Shown here in pieces: positions 1-10,543 of a stretch of 43,366 nucleotides of DNA. The notes beneath the pieces were generated by a model. The model had not been told where the DNA came from. It did not search any database and was given only the letters and a program-made list of their open reading frames with translations. The position numbers were made by a program, and so were the translations under genes. Within the stretch, counting starts at the first letter, position 1. Each line of letters begins with the position of its first letter. Origin of the DNA: an uncultured Candidatus Saccharibacteria bacterium (GTDB lineage Bacteria; Patescibacteria; Saccharimonadia; Saccharimonadales; JAEWBQ01). The stretch is taken from the NCBI GenBank assembly GCA_946885745.1, contig CAMPGV010000003.1, forward strand, positions 1-43,366, written 5' to 3'.

Positions 1-2
1 GA

Positions 3-236
3 ATATTTCCTGAATACGTCCGTGGCGTCGATAGCGGCATACCAAGCATCAACACGCGTACAATTGTCCTCTGGGACGAGACACGCCAACGCAAAAATCA
101 GATCGAACAGCCACCTCAAGAGGTTCAGGCGTGGACCGTAGCAGCGATCCTGGCTATTAAGAAGCGTTTGGCTCGACGCGGCATCTTCCCGGATCAAATC
201 CAGAAGCCTTCGGAAGTCGTTTCACTGAGTCGCTAA
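3..236 (+). CDS. C-terminal end of an unidentified protein (partial)
   Basis: An open frame enters from the left edge and runs 77 codons to a TAA stop at 234-236. The visible part begins IFPEYVRGVDSGIPSINTRT and ends in a basic, Arg/Lys-rich helix-like stretch (AILAIKKRLARRGIF) and a short polar tail. There is no membrane segment and no motif I recognise. The stop codon lies directly against the stop codon of the convergent trehalase gene (237-239) with no base between them, which supports this being a real gene. The start and most of the protein are outside the window, so I assign no function. Confidence 0.6.
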   Translation: MFPEYVRGVDSGIPSINTRTIVLWDETRQRKNQIEQPPQEVQAWTVAAILAIKKRLARRGIFPDQIQKPSEVVSLSR

Positions 237-1823
237 CTACTTTTCGTCTTCAGCCAGCAACGCCGCCAAAACACCATTCGTCCAGCCAAACCCATCTTGG
301 AGTGGGTATTCGCCACCACCGCCAACACGACTCGTGTTCATTACGTCGTACTTTTCGATCATTTTGTGCTTTTCTTTGAACACATGGAGGTTTGTTTCAA
401 CCCAACGTTTTTTAATTTCATTAGCAAGCCGATGGTGGCCGTAATTACGAAGGCCCTCGATTGTCACCCAGTGAAGTGGCGCCCAGCCATTTGGCGCATC
501 CCATTGCTGACCGTTGTCGATCAATGTTGAAATGAGACCGCCATCTTTAAGGAAATCTTCTTCGATACGCTTTGCTACTAGCGCCGCCTGCTTGCTGGTT
601 GCGATGCGGGCATAGAGTGGGAATACACCAGCCAGCGACAGACGGCCAGTTGACTCACCGGTATGGAAATTGTAGTCAACGAAGAACCCGGCCTTAGCGT
701 CCCAGTTATACTCGTGCATAGTCTTTGCACGGCGCTCAGCGGCGGCCTGGAATCGACGCGCCAGCAGAGGCTGTAACATCAGACGGTAGGCCTCTGCAAT
801 TGTTGTCTCTAGCTGGTAGAGCAGGCTATTGAGGTCGACAGGGACTATGTCGGCCGTATGGATCGTCGCGAGGTCCTGCGGATCGTGGAACCAGCGTGAA
901 CTAAAGTCCCAGCCAGACTCAGCGCCGGCACGTAAGTGTAGATATAGGCGCGCTGCCTCACGGGCTGGCGCACTTCCTGCTGTTTCAACATCTTCACGCA
1001 GTGACTCGGGACGCGGAGTTGTCTTGTTGTCATAGTAACGGTTGAGCAGCGTACCATTCGGCATCTCAACAACACGGCGAAAGGCACGATGCTCGGTCTC
1101 GGCAAGGCGCTTCCGACCCTTCATCCAGAAACGGTACTCCATGAGCATGTACGGAAGATACTCGATCAGCACGTGACGGCCTTTGTGTCGCGCAAGTAGT
1201 CGCACCATATGCGAAAAGAACGGAGGCTGTGAACGACTCAAGAAATATGTCCGGTTTGCCGTTGGAATAAAACCATACTTACGGATCATGTATGAGTAAT
1301 TCTTCATCATGCCCTCGATCATATCCCAGCGTTTATCAACCGCAAGGCCAAGCATAATGAAATAGCTGTCCCAGTAAAACTGTTCTGAGAAACGGCCACC
1401 CGGCACAATATAACGGTGTGGCAATGCCAGCAAAGAACCACGGTCACGACGATTCTTACGCTCCAAAACATGCCATAGCTTAGCGATGTGCTCACGAGCA
1501 GTCATAGACGCATCGGTCTGGTACGATTCGCCGCCCCCGCCACTGAACTCGTAGAAATGACGGCTAACAAACTCGCGTAGGTCAAAATTTGGATCCTGCT
1601 TTTCAAGCAAGTACTCTTGCTGAATCGCCTTCATGCGGCGGCGCGGCACGAGGTCAGGAAACGTTTTACCGTCATCGTAAACCTTGAGATGCTGCACTTC
1701 ATCAAATAACTCACCCAATGCCTCGTCAGGACTCTTAGCGGTCACTCGAAGATTACCCGTCGTTTTAACAAACGTCGTCTTTAATGTATCCTCGCCTGGA
1801 ATTGGTATGTTAATTTTTTTCAT
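237..1823 (-). CDS. treA: Trehalase, glycoside hydrolase family 37
   Basis: Hydrolyses alpha,alpha-trehalose to two glucose molecules. The 528-residue protein carries both trehalase signatures: PGGRFSEQFYWDSY at about residues 141-154 and QWDAPNGWAPLHW in the C-terminal third. The general-acid region reads ESGWDFSSRWF, followed by the family block VPVDLNSLLYQLE. Length is typical for GH37. There is no signal peptide or membrane segment, so a cytoplasmic enzyme like TreF is expected. The ATG is preceded by TTGAAT, 17 bp, TATACT, then only 11 bases, so the mRNA is probably nearly leaderless. No trehalose transporter or synthesis gene is adjacent. Trehalose is abundant in actinobacterial hosts of Saccharibacteria, which suggests use of host sugar (inference). 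Confidence 0.93.
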   Translation of the reverse strand: MKKINIPIPGEDTLKTTFVKTTGNLRVTAKSPDEALGELFDEVQHLKVYDDGKTFPDLVPRRRMKAIQQEYLLEKQDPNFDLREFVSRHFYEFSGGGGESYQTDASMTAREHIAKLWHVLERKNRRDRGSLLALPHRYIVPGGRFSEQFYWDSYFIMLGLAVDKRWDMIEGMMKNYSYMIRKYGFIPTANRTYFLSRSQPPFFSHMVRLLARHKGRHVLIEYLPYMLMEYRFWMKGRKRLAETEHRAFRRVVEMPNGTLLNRYYDNKTTPRPESLREDVETAGSAPAREAARLYLHLRAGAESGWDFSSRWFHDPQDLATIHTADIVPVDLNSLLYQLETTIAEAYRLMLQPLLARRFQAAAERRAKTMHEYNWDAKAGFFVDYNFHTGESTGRLSLAGVFPLYARIATSKQAALVAKRIEEDFLKDGGLISTLIDNGQQWDAPNGWAPLHWVTIEGLRNYGHHRLANEIKKRWVETNLHVFKEKHKMIEKYDVMNTSRVGGGGEYPLQDGFGWTNGVLAALLAEDEK

Positions 1824-1834
1824 AATTACTAATT

Positions 1835-1863
1835 AGTATAAGCAGCTTACCTCTAGTATTCAA
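1835..1863 (-). promoter_or_regulatory. Promoter of the trehalase gene
   Basis: On the minus strand, -35 TTGAAT (1858-1863) is separated by exactly 17 bp from -10 TATACT (1835-1840). The -10 ends 11 bases before the ATG, so the predicted transcript starts about 4-5 bases before the codon. Confidence 0.65.
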
Positions 1864-1872
1864 CACTATTTT

Positions 1873-1920
1873 GCTATAAAAAATATACCCCTAGCTCCTA
1901 TGAGAGTTAGGGGTATATTT
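1873..1920 (-). terminator. Intrinsic terminator of typA
   Basis: A perfect 13-bp inverted repeat (1881-1893 with 1908-1920) continues inward as a further stem of up to seven pairs, including one G-U, and is followed on the minus strand by a T-run. It lies 14 bases beyond the typA stop codon. Confidence 0.85.
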
Positions 1921-1933
1921 GTCTTTGAATTGA

Positions 1934-3757
1934 CTAGTTCTTGGAAGCGCGCTTGCGATCGTTTGGATCAAGGAAACGCTTGCGAAGACGAAGTGACTTT
2001 GGCGTAACTTCGAGAAGCTCATCGTCTTCAATGAAGTCAATCGACTGCTCAAGACTTAGATCAGTGTACGGCGTCAACTGGACAGTACCGTCACTCGATG
2101 AGCTACGCATGTTCGTAAGCTGCTTAGCACGACAAACGTTAAGCTCGAGATCATCGTGACGTTGGTAAAGACCGACGATCATACCCTGATAGACAGTCGT
2201 GCCAGGACCAACGATCAGTTCGCCACGTGCTTCTGCAGTCTGCAGGGCATACGGAGTCGTCACACCAGCTTCAGTTGCGATTAGAGCACCGTTACGAGTC
2301 TTTTGGAGCTTAGGGCCAATTGGTTCGTAGCCGTGCGGGAGAGTGTTCATGATAACTGTACCCTTGGTTGCAGTAAGCAGTATATTGCGAAGACCGATCA
2401 ATGCACGGGTTGGCAGGATGTAGGTTGTGCGAGTTGTACCACTACTGGTCTGCTCTTGCTTGACCATAGCTGCACGACGAGTACCAAGCTCTTGACTAAC
2501 AGTACCGAGGAATTCGGCTGACACTTCGATAAGTAGTTCCTCAACAGGCTCTTTCGTGACACCATCTTCAACAATCGTCACCACCTGAGGGCGGCCGACT
2601 TCAAACTCAAAACCTTCACGGCGGAGTGTTTCAATCAAGACGGACAGATGAAGCTCACCACGGCCAGAAACCGTGAAGCCAATACCGTCTTCTTCGACAC
2701 GCAGAGAAACGTTAGTTTCAAGCTCCTTCTTGAGGCGGTCACCGATTTGGCGGCTCGTATTGAACTCGCCTTCTTTACCCTTGAGCGGGCTGGTGTTTGG
2801 GCCAAGGTACATGCTTAGGGTTGGTGCTTCAATGTCAATCACAGGAAGTGCTTCTGGGTTTTCCTTGTCAGCGATGGTTTCACCAATATGAGCATCAGCG
2901 ATACCCGTTAGCGCAACGATGTCGCCAGCAATAGCACCATCGACTTCTTCGCGGTTGAGTCCTCGGTACCCAAAGACCTTATCGATCTTGCCGTTGATTT
3001 GCGTGCCGTCACGCTTAATCAGTGTGATTGGCTGGTTCTTAGAAACCTTACCGCGCGTCACACGGCCAATGGCGTACTTACCAAGGAATGAGTCGTACTG
3101 CAGCGAAGTCACGAGAAGCTGCAGAGTACCTTCCGTGTCAACAGTTGGTGCAGGAATATCGTTAATAATCGCCTCAAAGATAGGTGTTAGGTCGGCGTGC
3201 TCACCTGGGTTATCAGGAAGTGTTGTCCATGCCTTACCGTCACGACCGATCGCATAGTAAACTGGATAGTGCAGCTGACTATCATCGATAGCAAGTTCAA
3301 GGAAAAGATCTGAGACTTCATCAATCACTTCGTCAATACGACGTGATGGCTTATCGATCTTGTTGATGATTACGACAGGCTTAAGGCCAAGTTCAAGCGC
3401 CTTTGAAAGCACAAACTTCGTCTGTGGCATCGGCCCTTCTTGAGCGTCTACCACCAAGAGAACGCCGTCGGCCATGTTGAGTGTGCGCTCAACTTCACCG
3501 GAGAAGTCAGCGTGACCCGGAGTGTCAATGATATTGATTTTGTAGTCACCGTGATAGATAGAAGTCTGCTTAGCGGTAATGGTAATACCACGCTCGTGCT
3601 CCTGGTCGCCACTGTCCATAATGAGCTCCTGGCTCATTTCAGCTTGGTTGTCACGGAAGGTGTTTGACTGCTTTAGCAGCCCATCAACCATCGTCGTCTT
3701 TCCGTGGTCGACGTGCGCAATGATGGCGATGTTGCGGATAAATTTAGGGTCTTTCAT
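1934..3757 (-). CDS. typA: Ribosome-associated GTPase TypA/BipA
   Basis: Translational GTPase of the EF-G/LepA superfamily that acts on the ribosome in stress and assembly. The 607 residues match the usual family length. The N-terminus NIAIIAHVDHGKTTMVDGLL holds the G1 P-loop. The switch region includes RGITI, G3 is DTPGHADF, and G4 is NKID. The C-terminal half has the BipA block RALIGLRNILLTATKGT and the GARGEL-like TAEARGELIVG. The start is clear because homologues begin just before RNIAIIAHVDHGKT. The gene is transcribed alone from its own promoter and ends at a strong hairpin terminator. The leader contains a hairpin between a Shine-Dalgarno AGGAG and the ATG (see separate entry). Confidence 0.97.
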   Translation of the reverse strand: MKDPKFIRNIAIIAHVDHGKTTMVDGLLKQSNTFRDNQAEMSQELIMDSGDQEHERGITITAKQTSIYHGDYKINIIDTPGHADFSGEVERTLNMADGVLLVVDAQEGPMPQTKFVLSKALELGLKPVVIINKIDKPSRRIDEVIDEVSDLFLELAIDDSQLHYPVYYAIGRDGKAWTTLPDNPGEHADLTPIFEAIINDIPAPTVDTEGTLQLLVTSLQYDSFLGKYAIGRVTRGKVSKNQPITLIKRDGTQINGKIDKVFGYRGLNREEVDGAIAGDIVALTGIADAHIGETIADKENPEALPVIDIEAPTLSMYLGPNTSPLKGKEGEFNTSRQIGDRLKKELETNVSLRVEEDGIGFTVSGRGELHLSVLIETLRREGFEFEVGRPQVVTIVEDGVTKEPVEELLIEVSAEFLGTVSQELGTRRAAMVKQEQTSSGTTRTTYILPTRALIGLRNILLTATKGTVIMNTLPHGYEPIGPKLQKTRNGALIATEAGVTTPYALQTAEARGELIVGPGTTVYQGMIVGLYQRHDDLELNVCRAKQLTNMRSSSSDGTVQLTPYTDLSLEQSIDFIEDDELLEVTPKSLRLRKRFLDPNDRKRASKN

Positions 3758-3786
3758 AAAAATACGCCCATTTCTGATGGGCTCCT
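3758..3786 (-). promoter_or_regulatory. Hairpin in the typA leader between Shine-Dalgarno and ATG
   Basis: Minus-strand order: AGGAG, then a 6-bp stem GCCCAT/ATGGGC (3766-3771 with 3777-3782, loop of five), then GTATTTTT and the ATG. Unfolded, the AGGAG lies about 24 bases from the start; folded, the effective spacing is about 8-9. The same hairpin plus T5 also resembles an intrinsic terminator placed right before the gene. Either translational bridging or attenuation is possible. Confidence 0.45.
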
Positions 3787-3795
3787 CTATCCGTT

Positions 3796-3824
3796 ATACT
3801 AGCAAATTTAGTCTGTTTTTTCAA
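3796..3824 (-). promoter_or_regulatory. Promoter of typA
   Basis: -35 TTGAAA (3819-3824), 17-bp spacer ending in TGC, -10 TAGTAT (3796-3801). This is an extended -10 promoter. The predicted 5' leader is about 30 bases. Confidence 0.65.
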
Positions 3825-3838
3825 GCCATGAGGGCGTA

Positions 3839-4357
3839 TTAACACTCGTATGGCGGTAGCGCTGCGTATTCACTATAGGCGGCCGTGCCGTTGCCGTTAA
3901 ATGTATAGATACGATCAGTCGCACAAGCACCGGTTTCGTTTTGATTCTCATCGATCATGTAAGGGTTGCCTCGATAATCTCCCGCTTTTAGTGACTCAAG
4001 ATTTGCACCAGACGCGGCAGCAATACGATCGATATTTTCATAGTAGCGCACCCAGCAAGCATGTGTTTTTGGAAGGTCCTTTGGTTCTACGTTTCCTGTG
4101 TTACCGCTACTGGCAGCACAAGCGCCGACAGACCATGTATTAACAGTGATGTAGCGCAGCGATACCCCTGCATTGATACGCGCTAATCGCATCGCCTTCA
4201 TGTATGAGGTAAGATCAGAATCCCGCCGCGCGTTATTTGCCCGCTGCTGGATACCGTTATAGGCAACAACCGTGATGGCCGCCAGAATTGCAATGACGAC
4301 AATGACAATAAGAAGTTCAACAATCGTAAAGCCGCGATTTGAAGTTTTTGCCCACAT
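3839..4357 (-). CDS. Type IV pilin-like prepilin (pilin 1)
   Basis: A 172-residue prepilin with a short basic leader (MWAKTSNRG) followed by the class III signal GFTIVELLIVIVVIAILA; cleavage is expected between G and F, with the conserved Glu at +5. The following helix (NGIQQRANNARR) and a Cys-containing globular domain are typical of pseudopilins. I start at ATG 4357, not at the longer frame from 4549, because that extension runs backwards through tRNA-Ala. The -10 TATAAT at 4368-4373 lies only 10 bases before this ATG. No assembly ATPase, platform protein or prepilin peptidase is nearby. Its N-terminus is nearly identical to that of the pilin at 40374-40892. Confidence 0.88.
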   Translation of the reverse strand: MWAKTSNRGFTIVELLIVIVVIAILAAITVVAYNGIQQRANNARRDSDLTSYMKAMRLARINAGVSLRYITVNTWSVGACAASSGNTGNVEPKDLPKTHACWVRYYENIDRIAAASGANLESLKAGDYRGNPYMIDENQNETGACATDRIYTFNGNGTAAYSEYAALPPYEC

Positions 4358-4367
4358 ATTGGTTACG

Positions 4368-4396
4368 ATTATAGAGGAGCTCGGCCAAAAAATAAA
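4368..4396 (-). promoter_or_regulatory. Promoter of pilin 1
   Basis: -35 TTTATT (4391-4396), 17 bp, -10 TATAAT (4368-4373). The -35 sits in the T-run of the upstream tRNA terminator, and the -10 is 10 bases before the ATG. Confidence 0.6.
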
Positions 4397-4416
4397 CCGC
4401 CCAGCCAAAGCCGGGC
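4387..4416 (-). terminator. Intrinsic terminator of tRNA-Ala
   Basis: Stem GCCCGGC / GCTGGGC with loop TTTG (4399-4416), followed on the minus strand by GGTTTATTTTTT. It lies 15 bases after the tRNA CCA end. Confidence 0.85.
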
Positions 4417-4431
4417 AGCTAGATAATCTCC

Positions 4432-4507
4432 TGGTGGAGTATAGCGGATTCGAACCGCTCGCCTCTTCCATGCCATGGAAGCGCTCTACCAAATGAGCTA
4501 ATACCCC
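4432..4507 (-). tRNA. tRNA-Ala (anticodon GGC)
   Basis: A complete cloverleaf on the minus strand: 7-bp acceptor stem GGGGTAT/ATACTCC including the G3-U70 pair that identifies alanine tRNAs, D arm, 5-bp anticodon stem CTTCC/GGAAG with loop ATGGCAT (anticodon GGC), and T arm with loop TTCGAAT. The discriminator is A and CCA is encoded (4432-4434). Confidence 0.96.
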
Positions 4508-4519
4508 GTACAACTGGCT

Positions 4520-4549
4520 ATTGTAGCAGAGATTTACAACCCCGAACAA
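4520..4549 (-). promoter_or_regulatory. Promoter of tRNA-Ala
   Basis: -35 TTGTTC (4544-4549), 18-bp spacer ending in TGC, -10 TACAAT (4520-4525). The -10 ends 12 bases before the first base of the tRNA. Confidence 0.6.
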
Positions 4550-4673
4550 GTCGGAGTCAGAAAGACATGATGACAGAGTTATCTAGACTATACTCCCTAA
4601 CGTCCCATATCTCCCTAGTATCGATTTCGTCAGTAATTATCAACATATCGACGAAAACTGCCTCACGTACCAT

Positions 4674-4854
4674 CAAAAATCCGCCTCTTTTTACGGAAGC
4701 GGAATTGAGAGCTGCTACGCGCCCACCCGGGGCACGGTTTGGTGTTTATCGGTCACTGTTTGTTTTAACGCCTAAGGCACCCCTTTGGCGTACCAGCTTA
4801 ACGCCCATTATCACGCTTATGCAATGTATTTGCAAGTGCTTTGTGAGCTGCCTG
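4674..4854 (-). ncRNA. Candidate structured small RNA, about 180 nt, family unknown
   Basis: The 4508-5017 interval holds no convincing protein gene. On the minus strand it has a promoter (TTGTTA 4885-4890, 18 bp, TATAAA 4861-4866) and, about 180 bases on, an intrinsic terminator (7-bp stem CCGCTTC/GAGGCGG, loop of eight, then ATTTTT, near 4674-4702). Between them I see several hairpins. ACGCCAAAGG/CCTTAGGCGT pairs over ten positions with one mismatch and loop GGTG. CGTGCCC/GGGCGCG is seven pairs with a 5-base loop. TACCAG near the 5' end can pair with CTGGTA about 60 bases later. The size resembles 6S RNA, but I cannot recognise 6S, SRP, tmRNA or RNase P signatures. Expression is inferred. 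Confidence 0.5.
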
Positions 4855-4860
4855 GTAGCA

Positions 4861-4890
4861 TTTATAGGGAAAGTATGCTTAAATTAACAA
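4861..4890 (-). promoter_or_regulatory. Promoter of the candidate small RNA
   Basis: -35 TTGTTA (4885-4890), 18-bp spacer, -10 TATAAA (4861-4866), reading left into the folded region. The spacer also overlaps an inverted repeat (GTATGCTT / AAGCATAC) of the opposite strand. Confidence 0.45.
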
Positions 4891-5017
4891 TGTTCAGAAG
4901 CATACGCGAAATGCTGGAGCGGTCGCTTCCCTCTTACGGGAAACTCCTCTTTACAACAACGTTCGCCGAAGCGGTCGATCTGACGATTGCATTCATAAGT
5001 AAAGAGAGTACCCAATT

Positions 5018-5353
5018 ATGGCACAGCAAAATCTATTTATCGGTAGCCTTGCATACGCAACTACTGATGACAGCCTCAAGGCTCATTTTGAGCAAATCGG
5101 TCCTGTAGCTAGCGCACGTGTTGTCACTGATCGTGACACCGGTCGTAGCAAGGGTTTTGGTTTCGTCGAGTTTGAAAACGACAGCGACAACCAAAAAGCC
5201 GTTGACCTACTTGATGGTAAAGAACTCGATGGTCGCACTATCGCAGTTAGCCTGGCTCGTCCTCGCGAAGAGCGTCCACGACGCGAATTCAACAGCAACG
5301 ACCGTGGCGGCAACCGCGGCGGCGACAGTTCATTCCGTCAGCGCAGCTGGTAA
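5018..5353 (+). CDS. Single-RRM RNA-binding protein with RGG-like tail
   Basis: A 111-residue protein made of one RNA recognition motif. RNP2 is LFIGSL (residues 6-11) and RNP1 is KGFGFVEF (45-52). They are followed by a disordered Arg/Gly tail (RGGNRGGDSSFRQRSW). The family is like the cyanobacterial Rbp cold-responsive proteins and is predicted to bind single-stranded RNA in the cytoplasm. GAGAG lies about 9 bases upstream of the ATG as a modest ribosome site. The region upstream (4870-5010) contains strong hairpins and may be a long regulatory leader, but I could not fix its promoter. It is a single-gene unit closed by a strong terminator. Confidence 0.93.
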   Translation: MAQQNLFIGSLAYATTDDSLKAHFEQIGPVASARVVTDRDTGRSKGFGFVEFENDSDNQKAVDLLDGKELDGRTIAVSLARPREERPRREFNSNDRGGNRGGDSSFRQRSW

Positions 5354-5367
5354 TTACCGGCGCCAAC

Positions 5368-5402
5368 AAAATACACCCCAATTATATGGGGTGTATTTTT
5401 TA
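5368..5402 (+). terminator. Terminator of the RRM gene (bidirectional)
   Basis: Perfect 12-bp stem (5368-5379 with 5388-5399) and an 8-base loop, followed by a T-run. The opposite strand also has T residues, so it may also stop minus-strand transcription after pilin 2, which ends at 5418. Confidence 0.88.
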
Positions 5403-5417
5403 TAGGCAGAAACCTGA

Positions 5418-5864
5418 TTATACGCAGGCCTGCAGGCTCCACCACGTTAAACCCTGATTATTCATCCCTCGATGGCAATCGGTTCGTGTCTCGTAGTCAA
5501 TACGAATGCCATACGCACCGCCGCCCGTGCCGCGCACATAGCTATACGCCGTCCCCGAAGGAGCCGTTGGAAGCGTCAAAATATACTTTGGTGTCAATAC
5601 GGTCTCGAGGGTTGTCAGAGCATACCCTGAATTATCATTGCCAAACACACCAGCAGACACTACGGCTCTCGGATATATGCCGTTATCAGCCCGGTATTTC
5701 TCAAGTGCCTTTTGCACTGCGGCGATATCACTAGTGCGTGTATTGTCACGCGCCTTTTGCTGAATACTTGTGTAGCTAACGAGCGTAATAGATGCCAGCA
5801 CACCAATAATCACGACGACGACAATCATTTCGACAACTGTAAAGCCTGTTGGTTTTTTTATCAT
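5418..5864 (-). CDS. Type IV pilin-like prepilin (pilin 2)
   Basis: A 148-residue prepilin: leader MIKKPTG, then FTVVEMIVVVVIIGVLASIT, with cleavage predicted after G and Glu at +5. The helix continues as SIQQKARDNTRTSDIAAVQKALEKY, the usual major/minor pilin pattern. The C-terminal domain has two cysteines (DC near residue 129 and one at the end), which could form the D-loop disulfide. The promoter is TGC-TATAAC at 5875-5880, 10 bases before ATG, so the mRNA is probably near-leaderless. It follows ligA with 67 bases between and forms its own unit. No assembly genes are nearby. Confidence 0.88.
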   Translation of the reverse strand: MIKKPTGFTVVEMIVVVVIIGVLASITLVSYTSIQQKARDNTRTSDIAAVQKALEKYRADNGIYPRAVVSAGVFGNDNSGYALTTLETVLTPKYILTLPTAPSGTAYSYVRGTGGGAYGIRIDYETRTDCHRGMNNQGLTWWSLQACV

Positions 5865-5931
5865 TACCCTATCAGTTATAGCACAAGCGCAATAAGAGAG
5901 CCACCTGGTACAGTAGCAGTGCCATGGACAC

Positions 5932-8998
<3,067 letters not shown>

Positions 8999-9006
8999 AA
9001 CTTTAT

Positions 9007-9888
9007 CTACATTCTGTGCGCATTGCCACGGAGACGTGCAACACGCTCTTCAAGTGGCGGGTGTGTACTAAATAGCTTGCTAATAAAACTTGCTTTCAAT
9101 GGGTTATTGAAGAATAGGTGAGCCGTAGACGTGCTCTGATGTTGCATCGGTCGACCGTAGTGCTGCAGCTTTTCAAGTGCAAGCGCCAGGCCCTCTGCAT
9201 CACGCACCGTCATAGCACCGGTTGCGTCAGCTAGATATTCACGCTGACGGCTGATCGCCATCTGGATGAGCATCGCAAGTACTGGCGCAATCAAGATCAA
9301 GACAATACCGATAATTAATACTATCGGATTTGTACCGCTACCCTCACGACGATCGCCACCAAACCAGAACATTTGAATAGCCAAGTCCGACAAGATACCG
9401 ATAGCGCTCACAAGGCCAAAGGCAATCATACCTACTCGGATGTCGTAGTTCTGTACATGCCCCATTTCGTGCGCCATCACCGCTTCAAGTTCGCGGTCAT
9501 CCATAACCTCCATAATGCCAGTTGTAGCGGCCACCATGGCGTGCTTTGGATCGCGACCGGTCGCCATAGCATTTGGCGCCGGGTCATCGATAATGTATAC
9601 CTTCGGAGTTGGCATACCTGTGGCAATCGCAAGATTTTCGACTATACGATAAAGACGCGGGTTGTCACGCTTCTCAATTTCACGGGCACCAGTCATTGCA
9701 ATAGCAAGCCTACTGGCAGCAAAGTACTGAATGAGCGCGTATACAGCAGCAGCACCAATCACCCAGTAGGCAATAGACTGATTACCGTAAACATAGCTCA
9801 CCGCCCAGCCAATTGCACCGATCATGCCGATAAACAGAGCCATGATCAGTAGCGTATTGCGCTTATTGGCGGCAATGGAGGTATACAT
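9007..9888 (-). CDS. htpX: Membrane zinc metalloprotease HtpX (M48)
   Basis: Membrane-bound protease for quality control of membrane proteins. The 293 residues have two N-terminal membrane segments (LLIMALFIGMIGAIGWAV, YWVIGAAAVYALIQYF). The zinc motif is AHEMGH, i.e. HExxH, about residue 140, with the third ligand in EYLADATGA. Two further membrane helices lie between them (ILIIGIVLILIAPVLAML). The length matches the family. A strong AGGAGG lies 7 bases before the ATG, immediately after the lemA stop. The lemA-htpX pair is a widespread association. Confidence 0.96.
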   Translation of the reverse strand: MYTSIAANKRNTLLIMALFIGMIGAIGWAVSYVYGNQSIAYWVIGAAAVYALIQYFAASRLAIAMTGAREIEKRDNPRLYRIVENLAIATGMPTPKVYIIDDPAPNAMATGRDPKHAMVAATTGIMEVMDDRELEAVMAHEMGHVQNYDIRVGMIAFGLVSAIGILSDLAIQMFWFGGDRREGSGTNPIVLIIGIVLILIAPVLAMLIQMAISRQREYLADATGAMTVRDAEGLALALEKLQHYGRPMQHQSTSTAHLFFNNPLKASFISKLFSTHPPLEERVARLRGNAHRM

Positions 9889-9903
9889 CTCTTATCCTCC
9901 TAC

Positions 9904-10461
9904 TTAGAAGCGAACTTCAACCGGCTTTTCGGCAGTAGCGCGATCTTCGGTTTCGTAAAATTCACGCTCAGTAAAGCCAAGTGACTTAGCAAAAATGTTG
10001 TTTGGGAACTGCTGAATCTTCGTATTGAGGTCACGAACACCACCGTTATAGAAACGACGAGCAGCCTGAATCTTGTCTTCGGTATCAACAAGCTCTTGCT
10101 GGAGCTCAACAAAGTTGTGGCTTGCCTTCAGGTCTGGGTATGCTTCGGCAACAGCGAAGAGACTCTTGAGAGCGCCCTCAAACTGATTTTCCGCTTCAGC
10201 CGTCTCTTTAACGCCATGCGCGTTCAGAGCATTAGTTCGTGCCTCTGTTACCTTCTCAAAGACACCCGACTCATGGGCCGCGTAACCTTTGACAGTGTTT
10301 ACAAGGTTTGGAATAAGGTCAAGACGGCGCTTCAGCTGAATAGTAATATCACTCCAGGCTTCATCAACGCGCAGCTTCAAGGCAACAAGTGCGTTGTACG
10401 TCACCCACAAAAAGATGCCGATTAAAGCAACAATTCCTAATACGATCCATAGTGCAGTCAT
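9904..10461 (-). CDS. lemA: LemA family membrane protein
   Basis: A 185-residue protein with one N-terminal membrane helix (LWIVLGIVALIGIFLWVTYNAL) and a helical domain carrying the LemA pattern VDEAWSDITIQLKRRLDLIPNLV and a C-terminal FYNGGVRDLNTKIQQFPNNIFA. The biochemical role is unsettled; the family usually pairs with HtpX, as here. It is the first gene of the operon, with SD AAGGGG before the ATG and a recognisable promoter. Confidence 0.95.
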   Translation of the reverse strand: MTALWIVLGIVALIGIFLWVTYNALVALKLRVDEAWSDITIQLKRRLDLIPNLVNTVKGYAAHESGVFEKVTEARTNALNAHGVKETAEAENQFEGALKSLFAVAEAYPDLKASHNFVELQQELVDTEDKIQAARRFYNGGVRDLNTKIQQFPNNIFAKSLGFTEREFYETEDRATAEKPVEVRF

Positions 10462-10503
10462 TTTTTGGTATTCCCCTTCAGGTCCTTATGGTTGTGTACC
10501 TAT

Positions 10504-10532
10504 AGTATAGCATTTTCACCTCTGATTTTCGA
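10504..10532 (-). promoter_or_regulatory. Promoter of the lemA-htpX-ligA operon
   Basis: -35 TCGAAA (10527-10532), 17 bp ending in TGC, -10 TATACT (10504-10509). The leader is about 35 bases and contains a GGGG Shine-Dalgarno. Confidence 0.6.
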
Positions 10533-10543
10533 GTTATACGGGC

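Noticed and set aside
4358..4549. N-terminal extension of pilin 1 to ATG 4549
   Set aside because: It would translate antisense-free through the tRNA-Ala gene, its terminator and the pilin promoter. The prepilin leader starts at ATG 4357.
4674..4854. 6S, tmRNA, SRP or RNase P RNA
   Set aside because: I could not find the conserved segments of any of these, such as the tRNA-like end of tmRNA or the GGAAGCAGC loop of SRP RNA. It is left as unknown.
4567..4887. 106-codon plus-strand frame in the gene-free interval
   Set aside because: It has no ribosome site or protein-like pattern and lies opposite the folded candidate small RNA.
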